DNA of 41,820 nt from Bifidobacteriaceae bacterium (lineage in GTDB: Bacteria > Actinomycetota > Actinomycetes > Actinomycetales > WQXJ01): positions 1 to 41,820 of the forward strand of contig JAITIG010000052.1 of the NCBI GenBank assembly GCA_031279575.1. Direction: 5' to 3'. Position 1 is the first letter of the stretch; every line of letters begins with the position of its first letter. Shown here piece by piece: positions 9,433 to 21,364 of the stretch. The translations under genes and the position numbers were made by a program. The notes under the pieces were generated by a model that did no database searches, had not been told where the DNA came from, and worked only from the letters and a program-made list of their open reading frames with translations.

Positions 9433-10250
9433 GCCGCGCCTCCCTTCGCCTCCAGGCCGTCCCCGCTGGACGATGCCGCCGCCCCGCCCCCAGCCGCGGC
9501 CGCCGCCCCGCCCTCGGGTTCAGCCGCAGCCGCCGGCCCGGCCTCAGCCCCAGCCACAGCTGCGGCCGCCGACCCGGCCTCGGGCCCAGCCCCAGCCGCG
9601 GCCGCCGGCGGGGCGGCTTGGCGGGCGGCGGGCAGGGTCGGGTCATCCGGGCGATGCCGCGCCACCCAGGCGACTTGGGCGGCTGTCGGGCCACTGACCC
9701 GGCCAGCGTAGTAGTCGTCATCGGCCAGGCCCTCTGCCATCGGGTGCGGGGCGGCCAACTGGCCCTCCTGGATCGGGGCCAGCAACTCGTCCTTGGTGTA
9801 GATCATGTCTTCGCGCGAGTCAGAGGCCAGCTCGTAGAACGTGGTCATGGTCAGCGCGCGGGTGGGGCAGGCCTCAATGCACATGCCGCAGAAGATGCAG
9901 CGCAGGTAGTTGATCTGGTAGACCCGGCCGTAGCGCTCGCCGGGCGAGTGCTGCTGCTCGGGGGTGTTGGCGCCGGCTTCGACAAAGATGGCGTCCGCCG
10001 GGCAGGCCCAGGCGCACAGCTCGCAGCCGACGCACTTCTCCAAGCCGTCCGGGTAGCGGTTGAGCTGGTGGCGGCCGTGGTAGCGCGGGTAGGGCGCCGG
10101 GAACTTGCCCGGGAAGGGGTATTGCTCTGTCACCGGTTTGGCGAAGAACGTGCGCAGCGTGACGCCAAACCCGGCCCACGGCGCCAACCCCAGGCCCAGG
10201 AAGCCCTTCTCTTTGCGGCTCGGGTCCAAGCGCTGGTCTTTCTGGCTCAC
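9429..10250 (-). CDS. nuoI: NADH-quinone oxidoreductase subunit I with an Ala-rich C-terminal tail
   Basis: Ferredoxin-like peripheral subunit carrying the two [4Fe-4S] clusters N6a and N6b that lead electrons to N2 in NuoB. Two CxxCxxCxxxCP motifs are present: Cys73/76/79/83 ([12 protein letters not shown]) and Cys118/121/124/128 ([12 protein letters not shown]). The product is 273 aa; the usual family length is reached near residue 205. Residues 209-273 (bases 9432-9626) are an Ala/Gly/Pro/Glu-rich tail with imperfect repeats. GTG 10250 overlaps the nuoH stop (GTGA) and has an AGGAGGG ribosome-binding site. The core is ordinary; the tail is not expected for NuoI. Confidence 0.95.
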   Translation of the reverse strand: MSQKDQRLDPSRKEKGFLGLGLAPWAGFGVTLRTFFAKPVTEQYPFPGKFPAPYPRYHGRHQLNRYPDGLEKCVGCELCAWACPADAIFVEAGANTPEQQHSPGERYGRVYQINYLRCIFCGMCIEACPTRALTMTTFYELASDSREDMIYTKDELLAPIQEGQLAAPHPMAEGLADDDYYAGRVSGPTAAQVAWVARHRPDDPTLPAARQAAPPAAAAGAGPEAGSAAAAVAGAEAGPAAAAEPEGGAAAAAGGGAAASSSGDGLEAKGGAA

Positions 10251-11965
10251 TGGCCCTCCTCCTTGCCTGCGGCCGGCCGGCCCGCTTGGGCGGCCTCATC
10301 AGTCGCGTCCCCCGCCGGCGCGTCCGCCGCCTCCCCAGCCACGTCTGCTTCCGGCGCGCCGGGCGGATCCCCGGCCACGGCACCGGGCAAGGCGACCTCC
10401 CCAGCCACGCCGGCGACCGGCGCGCCGGCCGGATCCCCGGCGGCGGCATCGGGCAAGGCGGCCTCCCCAGCCACGCCGGCGCCCGGCGCGCCGGGCGGAT
10501 CCCCGGCGGCGGCATCGGGCAAGGCGACCTCCCCAGCCACGCCGGCGACCGGCGCGCCGGCCGGATCTCCGGCGGCGGCATCGGGCAAGGCGGCCTCCCC
10601 GGCCGCGTCGGCGGGTAAGGGCTCGGCGCTGGGCAGCCAAACCGGGCCGCCCGGGCTCGGGTCCAGGCCCACGCCGGCCCGGGCCAACTCGCGCCGCGAG
10701 GGGGGCAGCTTCTGGCCCGGCAGCGGCGGCACCGGGAAGCCATCCGCGAACGGGTCGATCTGCTCCGGCTCCGCCGGCGGCGGCGGGGGCGGCGGCTCCT
10801 TGATGGGCCAGTACCAGATGATGATGAACAACACCACCACCCAAGACAACAGCGGCACCGCCCAATCGTTGAAGTGGTAGGTGGTGAACTCGTCGATGGC
10901 CCGGACGGTGGTCAGCAGCACAATCCAGGCCAGGGCCACCGGCAGCAGCCCCTTCCAGCCCAACCGCATGAACTGGTCGTAGCGGAAGCGGACCACCGTG
11001 CCGCGCACCCAGACAAACACGAACATCAGCAGCCAGGTCTTGGCCAAGAACCACAAAATGGTCCAATACCCGGTGTTGAGCACGCCGCCGCCAATCGCGC
11101 TGAGCGGCCACGGGGCGCGCCAACCGCCCAGGAACAAGGTGGTGCAAACAGCCGAGACGTTGAGCATGTTGATGTATTCCGCCAGGAAGAACCAGGCGAA
11201 CTTCATCGACGAGTACTCCGTCATGTAGCCGGCCACCAACTCGCCCTCCGCCTCCGGCAAATCGAACGGCAGGCGGTTGGTCTCGCCGATCATGGCGATC
11301 AGGTACAAGAACAGCGACGGCGCCAGCATCACGCCGTACCACAGCTTCGACTGCGCCCCCACAATGGCGGAAGTCGACATCGAGCCGGACATGATGAACA
11401 CGGTCACCAAGCTCAGCCCCATGGCCAACTCGTAGGAGATGATCTGCGCCGTGGAGCGCACCGAGCCGAGCAGCGAGTAGGTGGCCCGCGACGACCACCC
11501 GCCAAGCACGATGCCGTACACCCCGACAGCGGTCACCGCCAGGATGTAGAGCACCGCCACCGGGAAGTCCGTCAGCTGCAGCGGGGTGGAGATGTCGGTG
11601 AACGGGATGGTGACCTGGCCGCCCACCGGGATAACCGCGAACACCATCAAGGACGCCGCCACCGACAGCCCGGGGGCCACAATGTAGATCGCCTTGTCTG
11701 CCCTGGAGACGTTCATGTCTTCCTTGAGCAGCAGCTTCATGGCGTCGTAGACCAGTTGGAACAGGCCCATGGGGCCGCGCACATTGGGGCCGATGCGCTG
11801 CTGGAGGCGGGAGATGACCTTGCGCTCAAACCAGATCGCGATGATGACCGAGACCAGGGCGCAGACCAGGATCAGGACCGCTTTGGCGATCGCGATCCAA
11901 ATGTTGTCCTGGCTGAAATCGGCCTCGGGCGGGTTTTGGGCCGCCGCCACAATTGCCGCGGTCAT
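10247..11965 (-). CDS. nuoH: NADH-quinone oxidoreductase subunit H with a repetitive C-terminal tail
   Basis: Membrane subunit of complex I that forms much of the quinone-binding chamber with NuoB and NuoD. Conserved segments: [20 protein letters not shown] near the N-terminus, [20 protein letters not shown], and the acidic loop [20 protein letters not shown] that lines the quinone entry path. The membrane core ends near residue 390 ([11 protein letters not shown]). A Pro-rich linker ([11 protein letters not shown]) then leads to a hydrophilic tail, of which residues 458-545 are four 22-residue repeats. At 572 aa it is well over 100 residues longer than typical NuoH. ATG 11965 overlaps the nuoG stop (ATGA). 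Confidence 0.95.
   Translation of the reverse strand: MTAAIVAAAQNPPEADFSQDNIWIAIAKAVLILVCALVSVIIAIWFERKVISRLQQRIGPNVRGPMGLFQLVYDAMKLLLKEDMNVSRADKAIYIVAPGLSVAASLMVFAVIPVGGQVTIPFTDISTPLQLTDFPVAVLYILAVTAVGVYGIVLGGWSSRATYSLLGSVRSTAQIISYELAMGLSLVTVFIMSGSMSTSAIVGAQSKLWYGVMLAPSLFLYLIAMIGETNRLPFDLPEAEGELVAGYMTEYSSMKFAWFFLAEYINMLNVSAVCTTLFLGGWRAPWPLSAIGGGVLNTGYWTILWFLAKTWLLMFVFVWVRGTVVRFRYDQFMRLGWKGLLPVALAWIVLLTTVRAIDEFTTYHFNDWAVPLLSWVVVLFIIIWYWPIKEPPPPPPPAEPEQIDPFADGFPVPPLPGQKLPPSRRELARAGVGLDPSPGGPVWLPSAEPLPADAAGEAALPDAAAGDPAGAPVAGVAGEVALPDAAAGDPPGAPGAGVAGEAALPDAAAGDPAGAPVAGVAGEVALPGAVAGDPPGAPEADVAGEAADAPAGDATDEAAQAGRPAAGKEEGQ
10331..10594 (-). repeat. In-frame 66-bp x4 minisatellite in nuoH
   Basis: Four 66-bp units encode 22-residue repeats with the shared frame ALP.A.AGDP.GAP..VAGE. 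Units 1 and 3 are identical in protein and units 2 and 4 are close variants, so a 132-bp two-unit block was apparently duplicated. DNA units contain GGCGGCATCGGGCAAGGCG. Reading frame is preserved. Confidence 0.92.
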
Positions 11966-14450
11966 CGCCCGGCCTCCTTGTCTTCCGCCGCGGCCGCTTC
12001 GGCCGGCTGGTCCGGTTCCGGCGCGGCTTGGGCCAGTTTGACCACGGCGCCGTGGGCGGCGCCCAAGGTGGCCAGCACCCAGCTGCCGGGCGATTTGGCG
12101 GGCAGGTGGACCACGCCTTCCGGCATGGCCGCATCCAGCGCCAGCGGCAACCTGATCTGGCCGCGGGCGGTGGAGACCGCCAGCTGGCCGCCCGCCGCCA
12201 GGCCCAGGCCGGCCGCGGTGGCGGGGCTGAGCACCGCCCGCGGCGCCGGGGCCGACGCCGCCAGGTGCGGCTCCTCCGCCAGCCCGGCCGCGTCATCGAC
12301 CAGTTGGCGCCAACTTGACAGCAGCGCCTCGCCCGGCGCCAGCTCCCGGGCCGGCTCAGGCGCCACCTCGGGCGCGGCGGCCTTGCGCCGGGGCGCCCCC
12401 AGCTCTGCCAGCACCTGATGGGCTTTGCCCAGCCGGGCCAGCTCGATGCCGAAGCCCAACCGGTTGGCAATGGCCTGCAACACCCGGGCGTCGCTCAGCG
12501 CGGTCGAGGTCAGCACCTGCGGGAAGGGCCGCGCCCGGCCCTCCCAGTTGAGGTAGGTGCCGGCTTTCTCCTGCGGCGGGGCCACCGGCAGGACCACATC
12601 GGCGTACTCGGCCACCTCGGAGCCGCGCACTTGCAGCGCCACCACCTTGGCCCGCCCCAAGGCCGCGGCCGCGGCCGCCGGGTCTGGCAGGTCCGCCAGC
12701 TCCAAGCCGCCCACCAGCAGCGCGTCCAACTCGCCGACCTGGGCGGCGGCGATCATCTGGACCAGGTCCAAACCGCCGGCCGGCGCCGCCTCGCGGCCAA
12801 ACAACCGCAGCGCGGCCTCCCGGTCCACCGCCTCGGGGGCGCGGCCGCCGGGCAGCAGCCCCGGCAGCAGGCCGGCCTCGACCGCAGCCCGCTCGCCCGC
12901 CCGGCGCGGAATCCAAACCAGCTTGGCGCCCAGCGCCTTGGCCGCCGCCAAGGCCTGGCTGTAAGCGCCGGGCACGGTGGCGAGCCGCTCCCCGACCACA
13001 ATCACGCCGCCCGCCAACTCCCCCGCCAAAGGGCCGGCGGGCAAATCGGCCAAGAACCGGGCCTCGCCGCCCGGCGCCACCGGCAGGTGATTGGCCCCCA
13101 GGCGCTCAAGGCCGCGCGAACGGTGGGCGGCGGCCGCCAAGACCTTGGTGCCAGCCTGCCGCAGCCGCAGGAACACGATGCCGCCCTCGTCCTCCGGCTC
13201 GAAGCCCACCAGCAGCACCGCCGGCGCCGCCACCAGCTGGTCAAAGGTCACCCCCAGGCCGGAGCCGGCCACATGGTGGGCCAAGAACTGGGCCTCCTCG
13301 GCGCTGGCCGGGCGGGCCCGGAAATCCACATTGTCGGTGCCCAGCACGCGGCGGGCGAACTCGGCGTAGGCGAAGCCGTCCTCCAAAGTCAACCGGCCCC
13401 CGGGCAGCACGCCCACCTGGGGCGCCTGCTCCAGGATGCGGGCGGCGGCCGCCACCGCCACCGGCCAAGCCACCGGCGCCAACTTGCCCTCTTGGCGCAC
13501 CAGCGGCCGGGTGAGCCGGTCGGCCGCCACCTGCCAGCGGAAGCCAAACCGGTCCTTGTCCGTGATCCACTCCTGGTTGACCGCCGCGTCGGCGCCGGCC
13601 TGGCGGCGCAGCACCGCGCCGCGCCGGTAATCCACCCGGATGGCCGAGCCGTTGGCGTCATGCTCCGCCACCGTCTCAGTTGAGACCAGGTCGAACGGCC
13701 GCGCCCGGAACCGGTAGGCGGCCGAGGTCAAAGCCCCCACCGGGCAAATCTGGATGATATTCCCAGCGAAATAGCCCGCGAACGGCTGCCCGTCAACCGC
13801 CTCCAAAGCCCCGGCCAAAGCGTCCTCCACCTGGCTTGGGCTGGTGGCGAAACCCAGCACGGCGGCATCGTACCGGCCGATTTGCTGGTTGGCGCCGCGG
13901 CGCTGGAGGGCGATAAACGGATCCCCGGCCACCTCCAAAGCGAACCGGGTGCAACGCTGGCACAGCACGCAGCGCTCGCGGTCCAACAGGATTTGCGGCG
14001 TCAACGCCAGCGGCTTGGGGAAGGTGTTCTTCTTGTCCGCGAAGCGGCTGACCGGCCGGCCGGTGGCCATGGCCTGGTTTTGCAGCGGGCATTCGCCGCC
14101 CTTGTCGCAAACCGGGCAATCCAGCGGGTGGTTGATCAAAATCAGCTCCGCCACCTGCTCCTGCGCCTCCTTGGCGCCGGCCGAGGTGAGCTGGGTGGCC
14201 ACCACCATGCCCGGGGTGACCGCGATGGCGCAGGCCGGCTGCGGCTTGGGGAAGGCGCGCAGCTTGCCTTCCGGCCCGGCCGGGGAGGCGACGTCGACCA
14301 GGCACTGGCGGCAGGCGGCCACCGGTTTGAGCAGCGGGTGGTCGCAGAAGCGCGGGATCATGATGCCCGCCTCCTCGGCCGCCCGGATGATCAGGGTGTT
14401 GCGCGGCACCTCGACTTCGATGCCGTCAATGGTGCAGGTCACCAGGCCGC

Positions 14451-14454
<4 letters not shown>
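11962..14454 (-). CDS. nuoG: NADH-quinone oxidoreductase subunit G, lacking N7 cysteines
   Basis: Large iron-sulfur subunit of the NADH-oxidising arm. The true start is GTG 14454, overlapping the nuoF stop (GTGA), giving 830 aa; sequence upstream of it is out of family. Ligands seen: [2Fe-2S] Cys37/48/51/75; [4Fe-4S] His109, Cys113/116/122; [4Fe-4S] Cys162/165/168 and Cys237. In the segment where other actinobacterial NuoG have a CxxCxxxC motif plus a later Cys for the off-path cluster N7, this protein has Ala263, Asp266, Ser270 and Thr298, so N7 should be absent. The C-terminal half is the degenerate molybdopterin-oxidoreductase-like domain. The last ~30 residues are Ala/Glu/Pro-rich. The stop overlaps nuoH. 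Confidence 0.95.
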
Positions 14455-15751
<1,297 letters not shown>

Positions 15752-15755
<4 letters not shown>

Positions 15756-16681
15756 CGGGCGTCCTTCCCTTGGCTCGGGGCCGGCCCGGCGGCAGGCGCG
15801 TCCGGCGCCGGCGCCGCAGGCGCGGCCGCCGCTGGCGCCACAGGTGCCGGCGGCGCCGGCTGGCCGGGCGAGGCGGGCTGAGGCGCCGGCTGGGCGGGCT
15901 GCGCGGCGGCCGGGGCGGCATCGTCCACCCCGGCGGGCGGGGCGGCAGCGTCCACCGCGGGCGGGGCGGCATCGTCCACCGCGGCGGGCGGGGCGGCATC
16001 GTCCACCGCGTCAACCGCGCCAGGCGGGGCGGGCGGGGCGGCCCAACCCCGCTCGGCCGCCAGCGCCACCCCCGCCAGCGACGCGGCGCCCGCGCCCGGG
16101 CCCTCATCGGCGTGCCCGTCAGGAAAACCGGCCAACACCCGCGACACCTCCTTGAAAGTGTGTACCTGGTCCGGGCCGCGGCTGGGACGCACCGGCTGGC
16201 CCGCCCGCAAAGCGTTGACCAGGCGCACGGCGCTGGCCGGGGTCTGGTTGTCGAAAAACTCCCAATTCACCATCACCACCGGGGCGTAATCGCAGGCGGC
16301 GTTGCACTCGATCCGCTCCAACGTGAACAGCCCGTCAGGCGTGGTCTGCTCGTTGCCGACGTCCAAATACTCCGACAGCTTGGCGAACACCGCGTCCCCG
16401 CCCATCAAGCCGCACAGGGAGGTGACGCAAACCCCCAGCGTGTACTGGCCGTTCGGCTGGCGTTTGAACTGGCTGTAAAACGTCGCCACAGCCGAGACCT
16501 CGGCGCTGGTCAAACCCAGGCGGTCGGCGCAAAACGCGATCCCGTCCGCCGAGACGTAGCCGTCAACCGACTGCACCAAATGCAGCAGCGGCAGCAAAGC
16601 GCTGCGCGGCGAGGGGTAGCGGCCAATCACCGCCTCGGCGTCCTGGCGCAGCGCCTGCAAAGTCTTAGGCGCGTAGGTCAT
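15752..16681 (-). CDS. nuoE: NADH-quinone oxidoreductase subunit E with an Ala/Pro-rich C-terminal tail
   Basis: Thioredoxin-like subunit holding [2Fe-2S] cluster N1a. The start ATG 16681 overlaps the nuoD stop (ATGA), giving 309 aa; an in-frame region upstream is the shadow of nuoD. Ligands are Cys85, Cys90, Cys126 and Cys130 (CVTSLC and CNAAC). The family core ends near residue 190. Residues 214-309 (bases 15755-16042) are Ala/Pro/Asp-rich, with imperfect VDDAAPP repeats followed by a [14 protein letters not shown] stretch, ending GKDAR. The extension is about a third of the protein and has no counterpart in ordinary NuoE. Confidence 0.95.
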
Positions 16682-18012
16682 CGGTCCACCCCTCCCATCA
16701 CCGGGTCGATCGAGGCCAGGCACACCACCACATCGGAGATCGTGCCGCCGTTGCACAGCATGGCCATGGCCTGCAAATTGTTGTAAGAGGGCTCGCGCAC
16801 ATGCAAGCGGTAAGGCCGGGTGCCGCCATCGGACACGGCGTGGACCCCGAACAAGCCCTTGGCGTGCTCGATGGCGTGGAAAACCTGGCCCGGCGGGATG
16901 CGGAAGCCCTCCGTCACCAGCTTGAAATGGTGGATCAGCGACTCCATCGAAGTCGCCATGATCTGTTCGACATGGGCGGCCGATTGCCCCTGGCCGTCCG
17001 GGCCGACCTCCAACTGGGCCGGCCAGGCTATCGCCGGGTCGTCCACCATGACGGGGCCCGGGCCCATCGCCTCCAACTTGTCGATGCACTGGGCGATGAT
17101 CTTCATCGACTCGCGCATCTCATTTGAGCGCACCCGATAGCGGCCGTAAACATCCGCCGTGGCCTCGGTGCAGACCTCGAAATCGTAATTCTCGTAGCCG
17201 CTGTAAGGCAGGTCTTTGCGCAGGTCCAACGGCAGGCCGGCGGCCCGCACCATGGGGCCGGTGATGCCCAGCGCCATGCAGGCGGCCAAGCTCAGCACGC
17301 CAATCCCGCTGGTCCGGGCGCGCCAAATCGGGTTCGCCATGACCATGTTGTCGAAATCGTCCATGCCGCGCACCATCGACATGTAAACGCTCTTCAAGAA
17401 GTCCAAGGCGCCCGGCGGCAAATCCTGGGCCACCCCGCCGGGGCGGAAATAGGCGTTGTTCATGCGCTGGCCCGTCACCATCTCAAAGAAGCGCAGCACC
17501 TCCTCGCGCTCGCGGAAGCCGATGGTCATCAAAGTGGTGCCGCCCAACTCGTTGCCGGCCGAGCCCAGGCACACCAGGTGGGAGGAGACCCGCGCCAACT
17601 CCATCATCAAAACCCGGATCACCTGCGCCCGCTGCGGGATGCGCCCGGTCAAACCGGCCAGCTTCTCAACCGCCAGGCAGTAGCCGCCCTCGTTCAGGAT
17701 CGAAGCCACATAGTCCATCCGGGTGGCCAGCGCCGAGCCCTGCGCCCAGGTGCGGTACTCCATCGTCTTTTCAATCCCGGTGTGCAAGTAGCCCAAGCCG
17801 ACGCGCGTCTCGGTGATGGTCTCGCCGTCCATCTCCAAGATCAGGCGGAGCACGCCGTGGGTCGAGGGGTGCTGCGGCCCCATGTTGACCACCACCCGCT
17901 CCTCCTTGCGCCGCTCCAACTCCTGGGCGATCTCATCCCAGTCGCCGCCGGTGGCGACAAACTCCTCCGCCGCCGCCAAATCATCTGGCAGGGCCGCCCG
18001 GTAGGCGCTCAT
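16678..18012 (-). CDS. nuoD: NADH-quinone oxidoreductase subunit D
   Basis: The 49-kDa-type subunit that forms the quinone-reduction site with NuoB and is related to [NiFe]-hydrogenase large subunits. ATG 18012 (444 aa) follows AAGGAGGA and overlaps the nuoC stop (ATGA). Conserved pieces: [15 protein letters not shown] with the quinone-site His, [61 protein letters not shown] (family segment), and [18 protein letters not shown] at the C-terminus. Separate from NuoC, as in other actinobacteria, rather than fused as in enterobacteria. No tail extension is present. Confidence 0.97.
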   Translation of the reverse strand: MSAYRAALPDDLAAAEEFVATGGDWDEIAQELERRKEERVVVNMGPQHPSTHGVLRLILEMDGETITETRVGLGYLHTGIEKTMEYRTWAQGSALATRMDYVASILNEGGYCLAVEKLAGLTGRIPQRAQVIRVLMMELARVSSHLVCLGSAGNELGGTTLMTIGFREREEVLRFFEMVTGQRMNNAYFRPGGVAQDLPPGALDFLKSVYMSMVRGMDDFDNMVMANPIWRARTSGIGVLSLAACMALGITGPMVRAAGLPLDLRKDLPYSGYENYDFEVCTEATADVYGRYRVRSNEMRESMKIIAQCIDKLEAMGPGPVMVDDPAIAWPAQLEVGPDGQGQSAAHVEQIMATSMESLIHHFKLVTEGFRIPPGQVFHAIEHAKGLFGVHAVSDGGTRPYRLHVREPSYNNLQAMAMLCNGGTISDVVVCLASIDPVMGGVDR

Positions 18013-18749
18013 GAGTAGTTCCTCCTTAGGTCCGGCGGCGGCACCGACGCGCCCTTGAACTGGACATCGACCCCGCCCAGCGGGTAGTCCTTGCGCTGCG
18101 GGTGGCCCACCCAATCGTTTGGCATCAAAATGCGCGCCAACGCCGGGTGGCCCTCGAACCGGATGCCGAACATGTCGTAGGTCTCGCGCTCATGCCAATC
18201 CTGGGTTGGGTAGATCTCAACCAAGCTGGGAATGCGGGGGTCGGAATCAGGCGCGGCGACCTCCAAGCGGATCAGGCGCCGGCCGTGGGTGACGGACATC
18301 AAATGGTAGACGGCGTGCAGCTCGCGGCCCCGGTCGCCCGGGTAGTGGACGCCGGAGACCCCGAGGGACAACTCGAAGCGCAGGTCCTGGTCGTCGCGCA
18401 GGAAGCGGGCGGCGGCCAGCAGATCCTCCCGGCGCAAGAACACCGTCAACTCGCCCCGGTCCACCACCACCTTCTCGATCGCCTGGTCCAGGCCCGCCCC
18501 GGCCAGGTCCTCCGCCAGGGCCTCGACCGCCGCGTCGAACCAGCCGCCATAGGGCCGGGGGCTGGAGCCGGGCAGTTGGACCAGCCTGGTCAAACCGCCA
18601 AAACCGGTGGTGTCGCCGGCGCCGTGGGCGCCAAAGGCGCCGCGCCTGACCTCCAGCACCTCGGGGGTGGGCGAGCCCAGCGGCGCCGCCTCCAACTCGG
18701 CGGTGGCGGGGGGCGGGGCGGGCGGGCCGGCGGCGTTGTTCTGGCTCAT
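18009..18749 (-). CDS. nuoC: NADH-quinone oxidoreductase subunit C
   Basis: The 30-kDa-type peripheral-arm subunit, 246 aa. The signature [32 protein letters not shown] region (near residues 190-215) is intact, followed by [12 protein letters not shown]. The first ~50 residues are Ala/Pro-rich ([12 protein letters not shown]) before an actinobacterial motif [26 protein letters not shown] 18749 overlaps the nuoB stop (ATGA). The low-complexity N-terminus is modest compared with the C-terminal tails on E, H, I and J. Confidence 0.96.
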   Translation of the reverse strand: MSQNNAAGPPAPPPATAELEAAPLGSPTPEVLEVRRGAFGAHGAGDTTGFGGLTRLVQLPGSSPRPYGGWFDAAVEALAEDLAGAGLDQAIEKVVVDRGELTVFLRREDLLAAARFLRDDQDLRFELSLGVSGVHYPGDRGRELHAVYHLMSVTHGRRLIRLEVAAPDSDPRIPSLVEIYPTQDWHERETYDMFGIRFEGHPALARILMPNDWVGHPQRKDYPLGGVDVQFKGASVPPPDLRRNYS

Positions 18750-19306
18750 ACCAGCAGCCCCCTCAACTCGCCTGTCGGGACGGCGTTCATGGCCGCCTGC
18801 TCGGCGGCTTGGGCGATCTTCAAACGGTCCGCCCCCAGGCCCTCGTTCTCAATCTGCTCATACAGCTCAATCACCGCGTGGATCAGCATCTCGGGGCGCG
18901 GCGGGCAACCCGGGATGTAAATATCGACCGGCACCACGTGGTCCACCCCCTGCACAATCGCGTAGTTGTTGAACACCCCGCCCGATGACGCGCAAGAGCC
19001 CATCGAGATCACCCACTTCGGGTCCGACATTTGGTCGTAGACCCGGCGCACCACCGGCGCCATCTTGTGCGACATGCGCCCGTTGACCAGCATCAGGTCG
19101 GCTTGGCGGGGCGAGGCCCTGAACACCTCCATGCCGAAGCGGGAGATGTCGAAGCGGGACGTGCCCACAGCCATCATCTCGATAGAGCAGCAGGCCAGGC
19201 CCATTGTGACCGGCCACAGCGAGCCGGCCCGCAGGTGGTTGACCACCTTGGCCACCGTGGTCAGGGCAAAGCCTTGGGGGACCTTGCCTTCGATTCCGTC
19301 AGCCAT
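18746..19306 (-). CDS. nuoB: NADH-quinone oxidoreductase subunit B
   Basis: Subunit carrying [4Fe-4S] cluster N2, the last electron carrier before menaquinone. The ligands are the tandem Cys39-Cys40 (GLACCSIEM), Cys105 (MGSCASSGG) and Cys134 ([10 protein letters not shown]). The product is 186 aa, a normal size. ATG 19306 lies 33 bp after nuoA with GGGAG upstream. Protein begins with a short hydrophilic segment and includes [17 protein letters not shown], typical of the family. Confidence 0.97.
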   Translation of the reverse strand: MADGIEGKVPQGFALTTVAKVVNHLRAGSLWPVTMGLACCSIEMMAVGTSRFDISRFGMEVFRASPRQADLMLVNGRMSHKMAPVVRRVYDQMSDPKWVISMGSCASSGGVFNNYAIVQGVDHVVPVDIYIPGCPPRPEMLIHAVIELYEQIENEGLGADRLKIAQAAEQAAMNAVPTGELRGLLV

Positions 19307-19339
19307 CGCTTTTGACTCCCTTCGCTCCGCTGCCCGCCG

Positions 19340-19702
19340 TCAGTCCCAATCGAGCCCGCCGCGGCGCCACTCGTAGACCAGCGGCACGGTGATCAGGGCC
19401 AGGAAACCCATCATGGCGATGGCCGCGCCCAGGCCCAAGGCGCTGAAGTTGGCCGCCCACGGGTACAAGAACACCACTTCGATGTCGAAGATGATGAAGC
19501 TCATCGCCACCAAGTAGAACCGGACCGGGAAGCGGCCGCCGTGCGCCGCGTGCGGCGAGGCGTCGATGCCGCACTCGTACTCCTCCAGTTTGATCTTGTT
19601 GTAGCGGTGGGGGCCAAGCACCCAGCTGGCGCCCAGCCCGCCGAACCCCATCACCAAAGCCACCGCCAGCATCGCCAGCACCGGCACATACGGGTTGCTC
19701 AT
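19340..19702 (-). CDS. nuoA: NADH-quinone oxidoreductase subunit A
   Basis: Small 120-aa membrane subunit with three transmembrane helices. The start is ATG 19702 with AGGA at 19711-19714, 8 nt upstream; in-frame sequence further upstream belongs to the menJ end. Family motif KLEEYECGIDASPHA (with the loop Cys near the quinone site), RFPVRFYLVAMSFIIFDIEVVFLYPWA, are both intact. First gene of the nuo set, 25 bp after menJ. Confidence 0.96.
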   Translation of the reverse strand: MSNPYVPVLAMLAVALVMGFGGLGASWVLGPHRYNKIKLEEYECGIDASPHAAHGGRFPVRFYLVAMSFIIFDIEVVFLYPWAANFSALGLGAAIAMMGFLALITVPLVYEWRRGGLDWD

Positions 19703-19727
19703 CGGTCTGCTCCTATCTGGTGGCGGC

Positions 19728-21026
19728 TCATGCGGCCGGCGCCATTCGGGCCAGGGTGGCGATGGTCCGGTCCATCCAGTCGCCGCCACGCGGTTCATAC
19801 AGGTCGCTGAGGAGCTTCATGACCAGCTTCATCAGCGTTGGCCGCGGCAAGCCGTAGCGCGTGCACAAGCCCATGACCTGGGGGTGCTCGATCAGCTTGA
19901 CAAAAACCCGGCCCAACGAGAAGTAGCCCCCCAGCGCTTGCTTCATCCCTTCAGAATAAGTCCTCAAGGCGGCCTCCCTGGACTCCCCCGGCGCCCGCGC
20001 CAGCCCCTGGGCGATGGCGCCGGCCGCCTGCCGGCCGGACTGCATGGCGTAGGCGATGCCCTCGCCGTCGAAGGGGGAGACCAGCCCGGCCGCGTCGCCC
20101 ACCAGCAGCAGGCCGCGGGCGTAGAGCGGCTGCCGGTTGAAGGCCATCGGCAGGGCGGCCGAGCGCGGCGGGTCGACCACGTCATCGGCGCTGAAACCCC
20201 ACAGCGGGCCGAGGGTGTTGAGCCAGGTCTCAAGCAGTTTGCGGTAGTTCGCCTTGGCCGCTCCCGGCCGCGAGCTGACCGAGCCGACCCCGACGTTGAC
20301 CAGCCCGCCCGCCTCCGGGAAGACCCAGCCGTAGCCGGGCATCAGCCGGCCGGCTTGGCGCGGGCCGTCCCACAGCTCAAGGTGCGACTCCATCCAGTCG
20401 AGCTGGCCTGGCCGGCTGGGCGGCGAGCTGAGGCGCAAACGGGCCCGGACCGCCACCCCGACCGGCCGGTTGGGCTTCTTCCAACGGCCGATGCCGGTCG
20501 CCAAGCGGGCGGAGACGCCATCGGCGGCCACCACCACCTGGGCGCGGAAGGTTTTGGGGCCCTGCGGCGTGTTGGCGGTGACGCCGACCACGCGGCCGGT
20601 GGCCTCATCCAGCAGCGGGCCGGTGACGGTGGTGTTCTCCAGCAGTTCGGCGCCGCGGGCTTGGGCGTGGCGGGCCAGGCGCTGGTCCAGCAGCTCGCGC
20701 GGCAGGGTCAGGCCGAAGTCGGGGAAGGAGGCCAGCTGGGGCCAGGGCAGCTCCAGTTGGTGGCCGCCGCCGAAGACCCGCAGGCCGCGGTTGCGCTGCC
20801 AGCCCTCCTCAGGGCTGAACTGGCCGCCGAGGCCGAGCCGGATGAGCTCTTTGACGGCCCTGGGTGTCAGCCCGTCGCCGCAGGCTTTGGCGCGCGGGAA
20901 GGCGGACTTGTCGATCAGGAGCGGGCTGAGCCCGGCCTGCGCCAGGTAGGCCGCCGCCGTGGACCCAGCCGGTCCAGCGCCGACGACCACCGCCGGGTAG
21001 TCGCCACCACAGCTTCGGGGCAACAC
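19728..21026 (-). CDS. menJ: Geranylgeranyl reductase family flavoprotein, probable menaquinone side-chain reductase (MenJ)
   Basis: FAD-dependent oxidoreductase of 432 aa. The Rossmann motif VVVGAGPAGSTAA is at about residues 13-25, and the second FAD motif ARGLLLVGDAAGLVSPFDGEG lies near residue 300. A conserved KACGDGLTPRAV segment follows the first domain. In mycobacteria the homologue saturates one isoprene unit of the menaquinone tail; direct upstream linkage to nuoA and the nearby hepT and menG support the same job here, though archaeal-type lipid or chlorophyll-type substrates are other roles in the family. Start: GTG 21026 or TTG 21023; AAAGG at 21031-21035 is 4 or 7 nt away respectively. 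It is first in the nuo transcription block. Confidence 0.85.
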   Translation of the reverse strand: MLPRSCGGDYPAVVVGAGPAGSTAAAYLAQAGLSPLLIDKSAFPRAKACGDGLTPRAVKELIRLGLGGQFSPEEGWQRNRGLRVFGGGHQLELPWPQLASFPDFGLTLPRELLDQRLARHAQARGAELLENTTVTGPLLDEATGRVVGVTANTPQGPKTFRAQVVVAADGVSARLATGIGRWKKPNRPVGVAVRARLRLSSPPSRPGQLDWMESHLELWDGPRQAGRLMPGYGWVFPEAGGLVNVGVGSVSSRPGAAKANYRKLLETWLNTLGPLWGFSADDVVDPPRSAALPMAFNRQPLYARGLLLVGDAAGLVSPFDGEGIAYAMQSGRQAAGAIAQGLARAPGESREAALRTYSEGMKQALGGYFSLGRVFVKLIEHPQVMGLCTRYGLPRPTLMKLVMKLLSDLYEPRGGDWMDRTIATLARMAPAA

Positions 21027-21058
21027 ACAGCCTTTCGGACTAGTTTGGGTTTGTTACA

Positions 21059-21174
21059 CCGAAATTCTACATAGGACCGGCCTGGCCTTTGCGCCATCTG
21101 GCGCCCGCCCGGTTGGCGTTTTGCCGAAATTTAGCCCCCGGCGAGGCGTTTGGGCTGGTCAGCCGCCGAAATTT
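21059..21174. promoter_or_regulatory. Three CCGAAATT copies in the aguA-menJ gap, possible operator
   Basis: CCGAAATT occurs at 21059-21066, 21124-21131 and 21166-21173, all in the same orientation; the last two are extended to GCCGAAATTT. The AT-rich words stand out in a very GC-rich region and one overlaps the candidate -10. The rest of the 338-bp gap (21027-21364) shows no gene; GC-rich inverted sequence (GCCGGC words) just after the aguA stop could slow transcription but has no T-tract. Confidence 0.35.
21064..21069 (-). promoter_or_regulatory. Candidate -10 box for the menJ-nuo-hepT transcript
   Basis: On the - strand this reads TAGAAT, close to the TANAAT consensus, about 38 bases before the menJ start. 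No convincing -35 hexamer is seen at 16-18 nt. A CCGAAATT copy overlaps it (next entry). Confidence 0.35.
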
Positions 21175-21364
21175 GACCGCCTCCAAGGTTCTGGGCGATA
21201 GCCGCGGGGCTGTAAACGCAATTATGAAACAACCGTGATGCCTTATTTCCCGAATTCGCCGCGCCCGGGCCGGTTTGGCATTCTTTGCGCCGCCCGCTAT
21301 TCGCCCCGCCCCGCCATTTGCGGACGCCGGGGCACGCCGGCTGGCCGGCGCGGCCGGCGCAATC

